Below, in pieces: positions 52,302 to 59,914 of a DNA stretch of 64,000 nucleotides. The stretch lies in the NCBI GenBank assembly GCA_035530615.1, contig DATKUL010000002.1, forward strand, positions 868,001 through 932,000, written 5' to 3'. This stretch comes from Candidatus Paceibacterota bacterium. GTDB taxonomy: Bacteria > Actinomycetota > Actinomycetes > Nanopelagicales > Nanopelagicaceae. Made by a program: the position numbers and the translations under genes. How positions within the stretch are numbered: position 1 is the first letter of the stretch; each line of letters begins with the position of its first letter. Under the pieces are notes generated by a model. That model had not been told where the DNA came from. It did no database searches and was given only the letters and a program-made list of their open reading frames with translations.

Positions 52302-55088
52302 CTACGCATGATGTAGTAGTTCTTCCGCCCGGGCATTGCCGTGGCGAAGGTGATCGATAACCGCCAACCTGTCCCGCACTGCCTTAGCCGAGGCGCCTGT
52401 CGAGAAGAGCCGACGCCCTCGATCCTTTGCCCTCGCTGCCTTCGCAGTAGCCAATTTCGGTTGCTCAAAGACCAAGCGCATCGCCTTGGCCGCCTCATCA
52501 AGATCTGGCTCGGCCCATCGCCCGTCAGCGGCACCCTGGCGTTCACTCTCAGAAATCGGGACACGATTGCATGGGATCAGAAAACCCTCACGTCCGTCCT
52601 GCAGTTCCGCACTGAACGAATGACGTGTCACGATTGTCGGAATTCCCAGAGAGATCGCACGCGCCAGCACACGACCGGTCCCCTCGCTTCGATGAAGCGA
52701 GACATAGCACGATTGCCCCGCTACCCGACTGTTGAGGATCCGCCCGGAAATACCGTGAGAGTCACTCAACACGACCATGTCAGATCGGCCCGCAAGGGCG
52801 GCGACGAGCCGAGCGTGATCGGCGGGATAATGCTCCGCGTGAGCCGTCTCGATCACGAGCCTGGGTCCTTCGCCGGGTCGAAACGCCTTGCCGAAAGCCT
52901 CCACGATACCTAGAGGATTCTGCCGCTCAAACCCGATGTCGTAATCGACACTGGCCAAAAAAGTGAATCCAGCGGCAGCGGGACTTTCTCGTAACGGTGG
53001 TTGCTCGTGGCTCACAGGAAGAAACATTCGCATCACCGGTCGGTCGGTCGCTTGAGCGACCGCGTCGGCGGTAAATGTCGACGGTACCCAAATTTCGTGG
53101 ACCATGCGGGCAGCCGTACTCATCATCTGCGAGGGCCGCTCAAAGTCCCAGAGCCACAGACCGATCATGTAACGATTCTCAAAGGCGGAAGCACCATTGT
53201 CCATCACGAAATTGGCCAGTTCTTCCGGCGAGATCACCAGAATCGTCGTGTCAAAAGGGTAATCTCCGTCGTCACCATGAGTCCACTCCTCTGAACCCGG
53301 TCGACCGTTCGACTGGTAGCTGGTCGTCGACACCTTCACGCCATGGCTGGCCAATGCCGAAGCCAACGTACGAGCCACGTGAGCTGCGGCGGTCGTGCCC
53401 TCAAATGAGCCCACCACGTTAACACCGCCACGACGAGCGCGTGCGGCAACCTTCGGCACCGGCGCCACCCCAATAGACCGTCCACGCTCGATGAAACTCG
53501 GAATCATCGCTGGTGTCATCTCATTCACTGCAACGCTGTCGACGTGATGAGCTTCAAGCAGGCCCGGTGCCAACCGACCAATCTGTTCATCCGCCTCGAC
53601 ACGTGCTGCCGAATCAAGTCGACTACGCGCCTCGTGCACAGCATTGATGACCCCATGGTCGCCGAAACTTCCAAATGCCGCCGCGCCAGCGAGAATACGC
53701 AACCTCGGATCTACGTCAGTATTGCGAGCCATCAACAGCAAGGGACAGGCCCGCTCCAGCCCCCGCGCACGAAGCCGCGCCGACCAGACAAGCGCCCTAG
53801 CCACCGGCAAGCGCGGTCCGAGCCTGCCGGCGGCGGCCAGTGGTTCGAGCTGATCTGGAAACCTCACCCAGATCGCCTCCAATAACGCATCAGCGACATC
53901 CATTGGTTGACTTAGCATCCGCCCGAGCACCCCCACCAGGTCGGCAACATCCAATACCTCAACTATCTCCAATACTGACCTATCCGCCGTAATGAGCCAG
54001 GAGATAAGTTCACCTAGATCCGCAGCGAACAGACCTTCGCCGCGAATTGCCTCAAGCACAACGTCAGCTGCCTCAGCAAATCTTCCAAGAGAGGCCAAAG
54101 CCTCACCTCGCACGGCTGCGAGCATATGGGCGGTGTACTCCATACCGTCATCGTCGCGACCACGCGGAGGAACGCGGGCCAATAGGGACAGCCCTGCCTC
54201 GGTCTCACCCATGGAGATCCTCATACGGCCTTCGGCGATGTCGGCCGCAATCTGAAGAACAGAGATTCTGCGCAATTCCTCCACCTGAGCAAGAGCTTCG
54301 TCGAATCGGCCCAGGCGGCCCAGAATGTAGATGAGGTTCTTCAGGGCCATCCCGTGGGTGATCGAACTCTCTGAGATCGAAACCGCCTCTTTCAAGGCCT
54401 GGACCGCCTCCTCGCTGCGGTTAGCCGTCTCAAGGGCTCGGCCGTAGTTCATCAAGCCGTAGGCCCGACTCTGACCCTTATCACCGAGAGCGGCCTTCGC
54501 GAGTTCGAGGTTGCGCTCGGCCTTATTTTTGCCTTGAAACACCTCGGCGACATAGCCGTAGTGGATAACACGTGCCCCACTCAAGTAACTGGTTCGCAAG
54601 GGCCGATCTGGATCGTCGATGGCAACCACTTGCTCGTGGAGACGGTGGCGATAGACAGCCACGCTGCGGCGGAAGAGACGGGTCGATGTATGGACCATGC
54701 GAGCATTCCCCGCCCCCTGGAGGTTCTCGACTGCTACCAAAAACGCCTCAACTTCTGAACCCTGGCTCTCTAGCAGAGTTCGCAAGGCCTGCCGATCGCC
54801 AAGAAATCTCTCGTCGGCATCGATCACAAGAACCCACTCGCCGAGTGCCTGTTCTAGTGCGGCGTTGCGAGCGCGAGCGAAGGAGCCATCCCAATAACCC
54901 TCAAAGACTCGAGCCCCCATACTCCGCGCAATCTCGACAGTACTGTCACTCGACCCGGTGTCATACACAACGATCTCGTCAACGACATCGGCCACCGACT
55001 CAAGACACGACCGAAGCATCGCCTCCTCATCTTTGACGATGAGGCAGACCGAGAGCAGAGGTGCGACGGTGGCCGTAGGGTGTGTCAT
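52302..55088 (-). CDS. giant two-domain glycosyltransferase with TPR region (putative flagellin glycosyltransferase)
   Basis: About 928 residues from the ATG at 55088 (AGGTGA upstream; a GTG at 55100 is an alternative). The N-terminal GT2 domain has SVCLIVKDEEAMLRSCLESV and VYDTGSSDSTVEIA with the acidic VIDADERFL. A middle region of TPR-like helices follows (NRSEEAVQALKEAVSISESS), then a C-terminal GT4/GT-B-like domain (VNVVGSFEGTTAAAHVARTL; LHRSEGTGRVLARAISLGIP). It is transcribed from a sigma-28-type promoter next to fliC. Transfer of sugar to flagellin is inferred from context. Confidence 0.82.
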   Translation of the reverse strand: MTHPTATVAPLLSVCLIVKDEEAMLRSCLESVADVVDEIVVYDTGSSDSTVEIARSMGARVFEGYWDGSFARARNAALEQALGEWVLVIDADERFLGDRQALRTLLESQGSEVEAFLVAVENLQGAGNARMVHTSTRLFRRSVAVYRHRLHEQVVAIDDPDRPLRTSYLSGARVIHYGYVAEVFQGKNKAERNLELAKAALGDKGQSRAYGLMNYGRALETANRSEEAVQALKEAVSISESSITHGMALKNLIYILGRLGRFDEALAQVEELRRISVLQIAADIAEGRMRISMGETEAGLSLLARVPPRGRDDDGMEYTAHMLAAVRGEALASLGRFAEAADVVLEAIRGEGLFAADLGELISWLITADRSVLEIVEVLDVADLVGVLGRMLSQPMDVADALLEAIWVRFPDQLEPLAAAGRLGPRLPVARALVWSARLRARGLERACPLLLMARNTDVDPRLRILAGAAAFGSFGDHGVINAVHEARSRLDSAARVEADEQIGRLAPGLLEAHHVDSVAVNEMTPAMIPSFIERGRSIGVAPVPKVAARARRGGVNVVGSFEGTTAAAHVARTLASALASHGVKVSTTSYQSNGRPGSEEWTHGDDGDYPFDTTILVISPEELANFVMDNGASAFENRYMIGLWLWDFERPSQMMSTAARMVHEIWVPSTFTADAVAQATDRPVMRMFLPVSHEQPPLRESPAAAGFTFLASVDYDIGFERQNPLGIVEAFGKAFRPGEGPRLVIETAHAEHYPADHARLVAALAGRSDMVVLSDSHGISGRILNSRVAGQSCYVSLHRSEGTGRVLARAISLGIPTIVTRHSFSAELQDGREGFLIPCNRVPISESERQGAADGRWAEPDLDEAAKAMRLVFEQPKLATAKAARAKDRGRRLFSTGASAKAVRDRLAVIDHLRHGNARAEELLHHA

Positions 55089-55107
55089 TTGAGGATTCAC
55101 CTAACGT

Positions 55108-55135
55108 ATAACGGCCCGTACTTAGCCTAAATTTA
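55108..55135 (-). promoter_or_regulatory. sigma-28 promoter of the glycosyltransferase gene
   Basis: Minus strand TAAA (55135-55132), 16 bases, GCCGTTAT (55115-55108). This is the closest match in the window to the classical TAAA-N15-GCCGATAA. The leader would be only about 14 bases to the ATG at 55088. Confidence 0.7.
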
Positions 55136-55140
55136 CCTCT

Positions 55141-55168
55141 CTATCTATTCAAACCTATCTATTCAAAC
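55141..55168. repeat. 14-bp tandem repeat between divergent genes
   Basis: CTATCTATTCAAAC occurs twice in a row between the glycosyltransferase and the plus-strand gene at 55223. It may be a regulator site; nothing more can be said. Confidence 0.5.
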
Positions 55169-55222
55169 CCGCCAGTAACATTCCTTGACTGACATTCATA
55201 GATTAAGTCTATCCTCAATACC

Positions 55223-55732
55223 ATGGCAGGCTCTCTCCATCAAATTGACTTCCTACTCACCAGTACAGAGTCGGTCGATGAAGCCACCCCCACCGCGATC
55301 CTGCGGCAGTGGCGGACTGACCTGGTGCGGGCTTCGGTCTCCGTTTCCTACGCCATCGGCGTGTTATCTCTTGACATCGAAGTTCTCAATCACAGCCTTA
55401 CGTCATCAAGTGAGGATGTCCTACAAGTAATCGTGGATGACCTCCCTCGGATACTCGCCTCTGGATGGATAGAAGGAGGATGGTCGATCTCTCCCGTCAC
55501 CGAATTTGCGATAGATCAGGCAGAGGCCTTGCTGGGTCTCCACGCTGAAATGGTCACCAGCAACCTAAGTGATCACGCTGCGGTGCACGATCTCCTGGCT
55601 CGCACAAAGCAGGAACGACAGGTGTTTTACAAACTGCGAGGTCAACTTAACGACCGACTCAGTCAAATCCAGGACGTCGTGCGCAAACAATATGCAGCGG
55701 GTGTTGCCTCGATCGATGACTGGCTCAAATAA
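55223..55732 (+). CDS. helical protein of unknown function, divergent from flagellar cluster
   Basis: 169 residues, no membrane segment, acidic, mainly helical. The C-terminal third has a long amphipathic helix (ARTKQERQVFYKLRGQLNDR). I do not recognise the family. This helix vaguely recalls the RsiG-type anti-sigma factors that bind c-di-GMP and WhiG, but the RsiG motif E(x3)S(x2)R(x3)Q(x3)D is not satisfied. A plausible -35 TTGACT lies upstream near 55183. The location beside the glycosyltransferase promoter suggests a link to motility, not proven. Confidence 0.6.
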   Translation: MAGSLHQIDFLLTSTESVDEATPTAILRQWRTDLVRASVSVSYAIGVLSLDIEVLNHSLTSSSEDVLQVIVDDLPRILASGWIEGGWSISPVTEFAIDQAEALLGLHAEMVTSNLSDHAAVHDLLARTKQERQVFYKLRGQLNDRLSQIQDVVRKQYAAGVASIDDWLK

Positions 55733-56101
55733 AGTAATCACCACTAGACAAAGCATTAATAGTGATTGATGGATCGACGCATCTTCGTAACATGCATATG
55801 CAGTTGGCAGGACAGCCCAGTTTGCTTTTCAAATAATGATCACACCGTGGCCCTATCCGCTGCCGACACAAACAAATGGCCAACATTGCCTTGCGTCATA
55901 CCGCTTCGCTAGTCGGTTTCCTTTGGATGACTAAGGGACACGGCCGTAATCCACACCGTACGGTTTTGCGATCAGGGCAATACCAAACCCTCCCGGAACT
56001 GGTGATTTCTTGTTGCCATTGTTCGAACGCGTCATCCCACTGTTTGCGGGCTTTAGATGAAGCTGGCTTTATCGTCCATCCCATTGTGTTGGCGGGAACC
56101 C
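55733..56101. other. intergenic stretch without recognisable genes
   Basis: No convincing coding frame. Short open frames on both strands lack ribosome-binding sites and show no conserved motif. Confidence 0.6.
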
Positions 56102-56566
56102 TTAGAGCACAACGTCAGAAAGAGGGCTGTCTAGATCCCCTGTTAGCTCATCGCGCAGTTCCTCGTCGGAATGCACCAGCGCAGTTGCCTTCCAGTCCCC
56201 GATAAAGTCTTCCAATTCGCTGGTAGAGCCACTGCTATGACTAACCAGAACCTGATCAAGAAGATCCTGGAGAAACTCTCGCTGATCTTCCTCAGCGAGC
56301 ATGGATACCCAGGCAAAAGTCCCATAACTACTGATGTCACGATCAGACGGTGGACGACGCAAAGCCTTGCCCAGTCGAATGGAGTTCCCCATTAGGTCGG
56401 AAATGAGTGACATTTGTTGAGCCACATCGGCGGGCTGAATTATGAGCATCAGGCCATCTTTATCCCTGATAAGGGCACTAGAGTCACGAGCCTCATCAAT
56501 CACGGTACGGGCATCCCTCTGGAGGTCAGTTACCTGATAGGCACTCCCCGAAAGTAGCAAACTCAT
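56102..56566 (-). CDS. Phd/YefM-like antitoxin-type protein without visible toxin
   Basis: 154 residues. The first 55 residues (YQVTDLQRDARTVIDEARDS, SALIRDKDGLMLIIQPADV) fit the Phd/YefM fold; the remainder (LLDQVLVSHSSGSTSELEDF) is an unusual, long acidic extension. No toxin gene follows. An inverted repeat lies just upstream. It may be an orphan antitoxin or a transcription factor of this fold. Confidence 0.6.
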   Translation of the reverse strand: MSLLLSGSAYQVTDLQRDARTVIDEARDSSALIRDKDGLMLIIQPADVAQQMSLISDLMGNSIRLGKALRRPPSDRDISSYGTFAWVSMLAEEDQREFLQDLLDQVLVSHSSGSTSELEDFIGDWKATALVHSDEELRDELTGDLDSPLSDVVL

Positions 56567-56589
56567 AATACCCCCCTTGTATGATTATA

Positions 56590-56611
56590 TGTAGGATTAT
56601 ACATATAAATA
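56590..56611 (-). promoter_or_regulatory. inverted repeat before the Phd-like gene (putative operator)
   Basis: TATATGTA and TACATATA are separated by 6 bases in an AT-rich stretch about 25 bases upstream of the start at 56566. Autoregulatory operators of Phd-type proteins look like this. Confidence 0.5.
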
Positions 56612-56729
56612 CAATCTGCGCAAGCATCCAGGGCAACGTCCGGCAAATCATCCCAATACTTCATATTGCCACGCTCACCAAGGCTCAAACCACTGGTGAA
56701 CAACCCCCAAAACCTTGGTATCACCTGAG

Positions 56730-56803
56730 TGATCTGCCCAACGTTCTTCCGACACCTATCTGGATGTCTAGATTAGGAGGTGTCCGAAGAACGTTGGGCA
56801 GAT
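56730..56803. repeat. 27-bp inverted repeat, 20-base loop
   Basis: Arms 56730-56756 and 56777-56803 match at 26 of 27 positions (GATCTGCCCAACGTTC and its complement at the outer part). It could be the tips of a deleted insertion sequence, a MITE, or a transcribed hairpin. No gene flanks it within 160 bases. Confidence 0.75.
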
Positions 56804-57047
56804 CAAAGCGGTTTCTGTAGGGCCCCGGACCAATGACTACAACACCCTTTTCTCTGAGGGTCCATCGAACCACAAGCGAGGACACTTCTGATTGGCCAAC
56901 TTGACCTCAGTGGTTACACGCTCTCGGATGTCAGGCTGATCGATTCGAGCATGCGATTCCATATGAGTGAAGTCCTGCCGGGCATCTTCGCAATATAAGG
57001 CAAATGAAATGACCCTCGTTGACGAAGCGAAGGTCACTCCACCGTTA

Positions 57048-57120
57048 TGCGACTGGTGAGAGTCGAACTCACCGCCTGCCCTACGTCATGAGGCTGCTCT
57101 ATCCGCTGAGCTACAGCCGC
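57048..57120 (-). tRNA. tRNA-Val(GAC), atypical anticodon arm
   Basis: A 73-base cloverleaf reads on the minus strand. The acceptor GCGGCTG pairs with CAGTCGC, the D arm is GCTC/GAGC, the T arm is GTGAG-TTCGACT-CTCAC, and the discriminator is A. The anticodon loop ATGACGT gives GAC (valine). The anticodon stem GCCTC/AGGGC has a C-A mismatch next to the loop and a T-G pair, and position 37 is G where valine tRNAs usually have A. CCA is not encoded. It may be a diverged functional tRNA or a decaying copy. Confidence 0.75.
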
Positions 57121-57232
57121 ATGAGTCGAAGGTAGTTCGCAAGACTCTTGTTCCTAAGCATGAAAGTTTGGAGTGTTAATAAGTAACGCATGTGAGTGGT
57201 GCTAAGGTTTAGTTACCTACGTCATTGGGCAT

Positions 57233-57264
57233 AAAACCCCTTGGTTAATCTCCAAGGGGTTTTT
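57233..57264. terminator. bidirectional terminator
   Basis: AAAACCCCTTGG and CCAAGGGGTTTTT pair around a 7-base loop with T-runs on both sides. It would end transcripts from the ubiquitin-like operon (minus strand) before the tRNA. Confidence 0.85.
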
Positions 57265-57279
57265 CTTTGCAAAAAAATA

Positions 57280-57323
57280 TTCACTATGTCTGGAGACATC
57301 TGTTCACTATGTCTCGACACATC
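57280..57323. repeat. 21-bp direct repeat
   Basis: TTCACTATGTCT followed by GGAGACATC or CGACACATC occurs at 57280-57300 and 57303-57323. It resembles terminal repeats of some integrase-type elements; no transposase is nearby. Confidence 0.55.
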
Positions 57324-57424
57324 ACATGGTGGCCCTTAGCACTGCTAATACAAACAAATGTTTAACCCTGGTCGAGTGGCGAATGTGTAGATAGTCGGTG
57401 CCGATAAGGCCGGGCCCATCTGGA

Positions 57425-57820
57425 TTATCGAGAGAACTTTCGCCACAGCCGAAGCAAGATACCCGGCTTGCGTTGACCCGGTTGTCTAATCGCATAGTAA
57501 TCCGACCGTCGCGAGACCTCTCTCTCTCGCCCCATCTGAATCTGATCTTCTGTCCATCGACCACTCCAGATGACCTCACCCCTAGTAATCAAGTAGTGGG
57601 AACGACAGGGAAGTTGCCAGTTTCCAATAGATGGGTGCAGTGAAACGCCCTGCGACCCTTCGTCGACGCTCCACTCCGTTGGCCCGATGGGTGTACGAAT
57701 TTTGGTTCCACAACCACACGCACAGAGGTGTGCAGCAGCGCCATACTCCTCAGCAAAATAGAGGACACCCGGCTCGAGGACTTTTGGCATGAAATGCACA
57801 CGCTCGAGTTTGATTCTCAC
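57425..57820 (-). CDS. DUF6527 family protein (ubiquitin-like operon)
   Basis: 131 residues beginning at a GTG that overlaps the E1-like gene stop. Cysteines at 33, 35 and 37 (HLCACGCGTKIR), then SLHPSIG (60-66) and CRSHYLITRGEVIWSG (72-87), are the DUF6527 signature and look like a metal-binding or catalytic site. Proteins of this family occur in operons with multiubiquitin-domain and ThiF proteins; a maturation or deconjugation role is suggested by that context but cannot be shown here. The basic C-terminus (RKPGILLRLWRKFSR) could contact membrane or nucleic acid. Confidence 0.8.
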   Translation of the reverse strand: MRIKLERVHFMPKVLEPGVLYFAEEYGAAAHLCACGCGTKIRTPIGPTEWSVDEGSQGVSLHPSIGNWQLPCRSHYLITRGEVIWSGRWTEDQIQMGREREVSRRSDYYAIRQPGQRKPGILLRLWRKFSR

Positions 57821-59013
57821 TCGGAACCTTCTTCGTAAGTTTTGAGTTCAGCGATGTTGAAAATGTGGTGATATGCCGGAGTGTCGTCTCGATAAAACCC
57901 GGCTCGATGCTTGTACTTAATAATCGCCATCGCAGCATTTAATGCGTTCAGCTCGGCAATCTGTATGTTCGCGCGATAGAGATTATCAGGTTCATCAACC
58001 AGTGCAGCGAATCCGCGGTCCCGTCTCTTTGATGCTTGATCTGGTGGGAAGTAAGTTGTACGGATAAGACCACTCAAACCGTCAGACTTCTTTTTCAGTC
58101 CCATGCCCACGTCCGCAAATGGGATCCCGGTGTTGATAAGGAGGTCAAATATGCGCGCCCGCGACGAACCTTTGTCCACGCACACAAACGCAAAGGTGAC
58201 ACCCTCGATTGCGTCCAGACTGGTCTCATCGATGTAGGTAGGCTCAAGCACCAACCCATGGCGGAAGTTTCCATATCGATCTTCCATGACTTGCGCTTTA
58301 GACTTGCCGAACTCTTCTTCAAGAGCTCGGCCGGGTGCGCGGAATGCGTTGTGCACATGAAAGTTGTCACCATCAAAACCGCGGATCTCCTTCACACGGG
58401 TCTTGACTAGGAAGTCCAAAACATAGGACCCAGTCCCGCCCAAGCCGATTACGGCCACTACCTCATCCTCAAACTTCGATGCGAGTGCAGCAATCTCCGC
58501 CCGGCTTGTGAGTGTATCGCGGAATTTGAAGATGGGATCGTTTGCGTCATCAGTAACCGACCTGTACGAAAGGGGTGAGACCCTGTGAGCCTCAATCGCG
58601 GGACCGCTGATGATCGCGACATAACTCTCAATTTTCGCGAAAAAGTCCACGAACCCTGTGAGAACGCCGCTAACTCTGGGCTTGTTCGAAAATGACCGCT
58701 CCACTTTGACATCGACACAAGTCTCACTTAGCGGAATGCTGGCCGGTCCGCCACCCAGGTTTGCGATGGGACTTCCGTCCAGCTCGTGAGGAGTAGATCC
58801 TGCAAAAAATATCTGGTGATCGGTCTGCTTGACGTAGTTCAGATCGATGAACTCCAACTTTGCAACGATGGCACCCCACTGCAATTCTCCAAGCGAGCCA
58901 AGATAAGGGATGTCACGAACCACTAGATGGTTCGTGACATCAAAGGCGACCGCGTAACCCTTATTGACAAGTCGCGCTAGGTCGTCGTTATGACTGACCA
59001 GTCTCTGAAACAC
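57817..59013 (-). CDS. ThiF family E1-like activating enzyme with N-terminal DUF6791-like region
   Basis: 398 residues. Residues 1-160 form an extension resembling DUF6791 (GYAVAFDVTNHLVVRDIPYL). The ThiF domain has the nucleotide loop GLGGTGS at 180-186, the acidic FDGDN at 203-207, and the N and R of HVHNAFR at 212 and 215, as expected for ATP-dependent adenylation. Only two cysteines exist (99 and 268), and neither sits where E1 enzymes carry the catalytic cysteine. The gene overlaps the ubiquitin-like gene by 26 bases and probably starts at GTG. Confidence 0.86.
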   Translation of the reverse strand: MFQRLVSHNDDLARLVNKGYAVAFDVTNHLVVRDIPYLGSLGELQWGAIVAKLEFIDLNYVKQTDHQIFFAGSTPHELDGSPIANLGGGPASIPLSETCVDVKVERSFSNKPRVSGVLTGFVDFFAKIESYVAIISGPAIEAHRVSPLSYRSVTDDANDPIFKFRDTLTSRAEIAALASKFEDEVVAVIGLGGTGSYVLDFLVKTRVKEIRGFDGDNFHVHNAFRAPGRALEEEFGKSKAQVMEDRYGNFRHGLVLEPTYIDETSLDAIEGVTFAFVCVDKGSSRARIFDLLINTGIPFADVGMGLKKKSDGLSGLIRTTYFPPDQASKRRDRGFAALVDEPDNLYRANIQIAELNALNAAMAIIKYKHRAGFYRDDTPAYHHIFNIAELKTYEEGSE

Positions 59014-59248
59014 TGAAGCTCATACCTTCCTTGACCTTAACGGACGCACCTGGCACCAATACACCTTCCGGTTTCTCCCCGTGACCATTGCGGTAAGTGA
59101 CCGCGTAGGTGATGTCCGTGTGCTGCGGATAGTCAGGCACTTCAAGGGTAACGACTTGAGCGTACGAGATGTCCTCGTTCTTGGGCCACTCGTGTGGCGT
59201 GCCTTCTACGATGATGGTTACTATTTTCGAATCTTGAGCGTGTTCCAT
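58988..59248 (-). CDS. ubiquitin-like protein of the multiubiquitin family
   Basis: 86 residues, one beta-grasp domain. TIIVEGTPHEWPKNEDISYA, the Pro-rich VPDYPQHTDITYAVTY, and GHGEKPEGVLVPG followed by VKVKEGMSFSV are the features of the bacterial multiubiquitin family, KPEG at 59-62 being the hallmark. The C-terminus is ETGQS with no Gly-Gly. CGGAGG lies upstream of the ATG. It is the first gene of the operon and the presumed modifier activated by the ThiF protein. Confidence 0.88.
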   Translation of the reverse strand: MEHAQDSKIVTIIVEGTPHEWPKNEDISYAQVVTLEVPDYPQHTDITYAVTYRNGHGEKPEGVLVPGASVKVKEGMSFSVSETGQS

Positions 59249-59914
59249 TTCTCTAACCTCCGATATCCAAGTTCGCTAACGAATGTACTATTCCCGTAAT
59301 GGCTCGCTAGCCACGACTCTTTCCTTTCGACAAAAGTCGCATACAGCGATTTTAGTAAGTGCAAAGACTCACCCCGGTAGGTGGGGTTCACTTCCACAAT
59401 GTCACGGTATCAGCGGGCACTGACAACCGGTCGATGCCTTCTGACTGGCAGGCTTCAACAGGTCGTCGGGTCACTGAATCGTCTAGAGATCTTCGCAACC
59501 ACTTGAGCTAATTTGTCAGCACCTGAGTGACCGGAGTCAACGTTAGCGCCGCAGATGACTGAACAACTATCGAAAAGGCTCTTTCAAGACCCGCAAGGAC
59601 GCCGAGACTAACAACACCCAGCGCTAGAGCAACAATTCGAGGCAAAGATTCATGGGCCTCTTCATTGCTTACATAAACGTGTGGACAGAACTGCGTTTTA
59701 AGAACCCTAGCATGGTGGGGCTCCGGTCGCGGAAAGAGCCGAGGTGCCGGAAATCGACCCCCGGGTCCTTCGGTATCAATACAGGAATTCTACGGGCGCA
59801 GTGTGTTTAACATTTTCTCAGTCCCGGATCTGACTGAGATATGTTGAGTCTATGGTTAATCTGGAGGGATTCCCGCACATCAGCCAGACGCACACGTCGC
59901 TGCGGCACTTGGCA
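59249..59914. other. intergenic stretch with tRNA/tmRNA-like 3' remnant
   Basis: No credible gene. Around 59745-59768 the minus strand reads GGACCCGGGGGTCGAT then TTCCGGCACCTC, close to the T-arm and 3' end of actinobacterial tmRNA (CCGGG-TTCGATT-CCCGG-CACCTC) but with changes in loop and acceptor. It may be a decayed attachment site. Confidence 0.35.

Noticed and set aside
55876-56205. 109-codon plus-strand ORF
   Set aside because: Its second half is antisense to the Phd-like gene and its first half lacks coding character.
57048-57120. Reading the odd tRNA as Met(CAT)
   Set aside because: CTCATGA is present but would leave too few bases between the D stem and the anticodon loop; only GAC fits the 17-base anticodon arm and 5-base variable loop.
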